A DNA stretch of 6,068 nucleotides from Eutrophocola sp963925675 (GTDB taxonomy: Bacteria > Pseudomonadota > Gammaproteobacteria > Pseudomonadales > Pseudohongiellaceae), in the NCBI GenBank assembly GCA_963925675.1, contig CAWUSW010000088.1:1-6068 (forward strand), written 5' to 3'. This document shows, in pieces, positions 5,371 through 6,068 of this stretch. Positions within the stretch are counted from its first letter, which is position 1, and the number at the start of each line of letters is the position of its first letter. The notes beneath the pieces are model-generated. The model was given only the letters and a program-made list of their open reading frames with translations. It had not been told where the DNA came from and made no database searches. Made by a program: the position numbers and the translations under genes.

Positions 5371-5400
5371 TTATGCCTCATTGCGCACAAGCACTATAAT
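5371..5400 (+). promoter_or_regulatory. Candidate promoter of the NnrD gene
   Basis: TATAAT at 5395-5400 is a perfect -10. TTATGC at 5371-5376, 18 bases upstream, is a poor -35. It lies between the upstream terminator and the start at 5457, where a promoter is needed because the terminator should stop read-through. Confidence 0.4.
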
Positions 5401-5456
5401 CAGCACAATCGAATTCATTAATTCATTTTCCGGCAACTTTTTAAAAGAGTTTTTTG

Positions 5457-6068
5457 ATGAGCATTCAGCCCCGCAAAATTGATTATGATGCGATCAAGCA
5501 TCAGCTTGCTCGCCGAGAGCCAGATACCCACAAAGGTAATTTCGGCCATGTTCTGGTGATTGGCGGTGACAAGGGTTTTGGCGGCGCCGCCCTGATGGCT
5601 GGAGAAAGTGCAGCCCGCAGTGGTGCTGGCTTAATCTCGGTAGCAACTCATCCATTTCACTGCGCAGCTTTTCTGGCACGCTGCCCTGAGCTTATGGTAA
5701 AAGCTATCGAGGCAAATGAGGACCTGATCGGTCTGATTCCTGCTGCATCCGTGGTGGTGCTCGGCCCCGGTTTGGGCCAAAGCGACTGGTCACGTTTATG
5801 CCTGAAACTTACTCTGAAGGAGTTGGTAAAACACCCGGTTCCCTTAGTGCTGGACGCAGATGCGCTGAATTTGCTCAGTGACGGCCTGGCCCAAGCTGCT
5901 CTGGCTGCTTTACATGAAATCATCCTCACGCCACACCCCGGGGAAGCTGCGAGATTACTTCACTGCAGTACATCTGACATACAACAGGATCGCTCGGCGG
6001 CAGTTAGTAAACTGCAGTCTACCTTTGGCGGGGTAAGTATTCTGAAAGGTGCCGGAGATCGGAAGAGC
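5457..6068 (+). CDS. nnrD: ADP-dependent NAD(P)H-hydrate dehydratase, stand-alone, 3' end missing
   Basis: Open frame to the window edge, 204 codons, of which the last four are probably adapter. Family marks in order: KGNFGHVLVIGGDKGFGGAA at 26-45 (YjeF C-terminal kinase-like fold, glycine-rich), GAGLISVAT at 56-64, VLGPGLG at 101-107, VLDADALN at 131-138, ILTPHPGEAARLL at 156-168, and ILKGAG at 195-200. The enzyme dehydrates the S form of hydrated NADH or NADPH using ADP, repairing damaged cofactors in the cytoplasm. The GTGD catalytic segment would lie beyond the end. In many gammaproteobacteria this domain is the C-terminal half of a fused NnrE-NnrD (YjeF) protein; here an in-frame TAA at 5442-5444 shuts off any N-terminal epimerase half. 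The start at 5457 has a weak AAGAG-like site (about 5445-5449). The family normally continues KGAGT, but the frame turns to DRKS exactly where the adapter match begins. Confidence 0.9.
   Translation, partial: MSIQPRKIDYDAIKHQLARREPDTHKGNFGHVLVIGGDKGFGGAALMAGESAARSGAGLISVATHPFHCAAFLARCPELMVKAIEANEDLIGLIPAASVVVLGPGLGQSDWSRLCLKLTLKELVKHPVPLVLDADALNLLSDGLAQAALAALHEIILTPHPGEAARLLHCSTSDIQQDRSAAVSKLQSTFGGVSILKGAGDRKS
6056..6068 (+). other. Illumina adapter sequence (untrimmed contig end)
   Basis: The final 13 bases are AGATCGGAAGAGC, an exact match to the shared start of the standard Illumina TruSeq adapter, ending at the last base of the window. The NnrD frame leaves its family consensus at the same place. 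The genomic sequence probably stops at 6055 or 6056. Confidence 0.88.

Noticed and set aside
5494..5929. Minus-strand frames of 61 and 90 codons opposite nnrD
   Set aside because: The plus strand encodes an unmistakable NnrD with conserved motifs throughout; these are its shadows.
1..6068. CRISPR array, toxin-antitoxin pair, retron or other defence module
   Set aside because: I found no regularly spaced repeats, no reverse transcriptase, nuclease or toxin-like pair. The apparent mobile element is cut off after its integrase, so its cargo is not visible.

Overview
The window looks like part of a draft contig from a gammaproteobacterium, probably a marine or environmental, Pseudomonas/Oceanospirillales-like lineage. 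This rests on protein flavour (LysE/RhtB exporter, MFS_3 exporters, a small SutA-like protein, NnrD), moderate base composition and a tRNA with an encoded CCA end. It is inference; I cannot place the organism more closely.

Layout. Positions 1-734 are the edge of an integrated mobile element: the N-terminal part of a tyrosine recombinase gene on the minus strand, running off the left end, with its control region at about 636-735. It abuts the 3' end of an intact tRNA-Arg(TCG) gene (735-811, minus), the usual integration site arrangement. Positions 812-1028 are a spacer holding a REP-like hairpin, an imperfect copy of the tRNA 5' end and an inverted repeat that overlaps a possible promoter. A plus-strand run of three exporter genes follows: two divergent MFS_3-family transporters (1029-2330 and 2407-4002, the second with a C-terminal ABM-like ferredoxin-fold domain) and a LysE/RhtB-family translocator (4101-4727). 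The gaps are short (76 and 98 bases) and no terminator separates them, so they may be co-transcribed; substrates cannot be read from sequence.

Positions 4728-5031 are non-coding but structured: three hairpins, one terminator-like, and a TATAAT box. Next is a small gene (5032-5229) with a good ribosome binding site. Its protein carries an FLxxGGKIQEI segment recalling the RNA-polymerase-binding part of the stress regulator SutA. Its 3' region has three successive hairpins, the last a textbook intrinsic terminator. The window ends inside a stand-alone NnrD gene (ADP-dependent NAD(P)H-hydrate dehydratase, 5457 to the end).

The last 13 bases (6056-6068) match exactly the start of the common Illumina adapter, and the NnrD reading leaves its family consensus at that point. 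The right end is therefore very probably untrimmed adapter and not genome.

I see no clear new multi-gene system. The points most worth a second look are the adapter end, the small SutA-like gene with its structured flanks, and the integrase control region. The cargo of the mobile element lies beyond the left edge.
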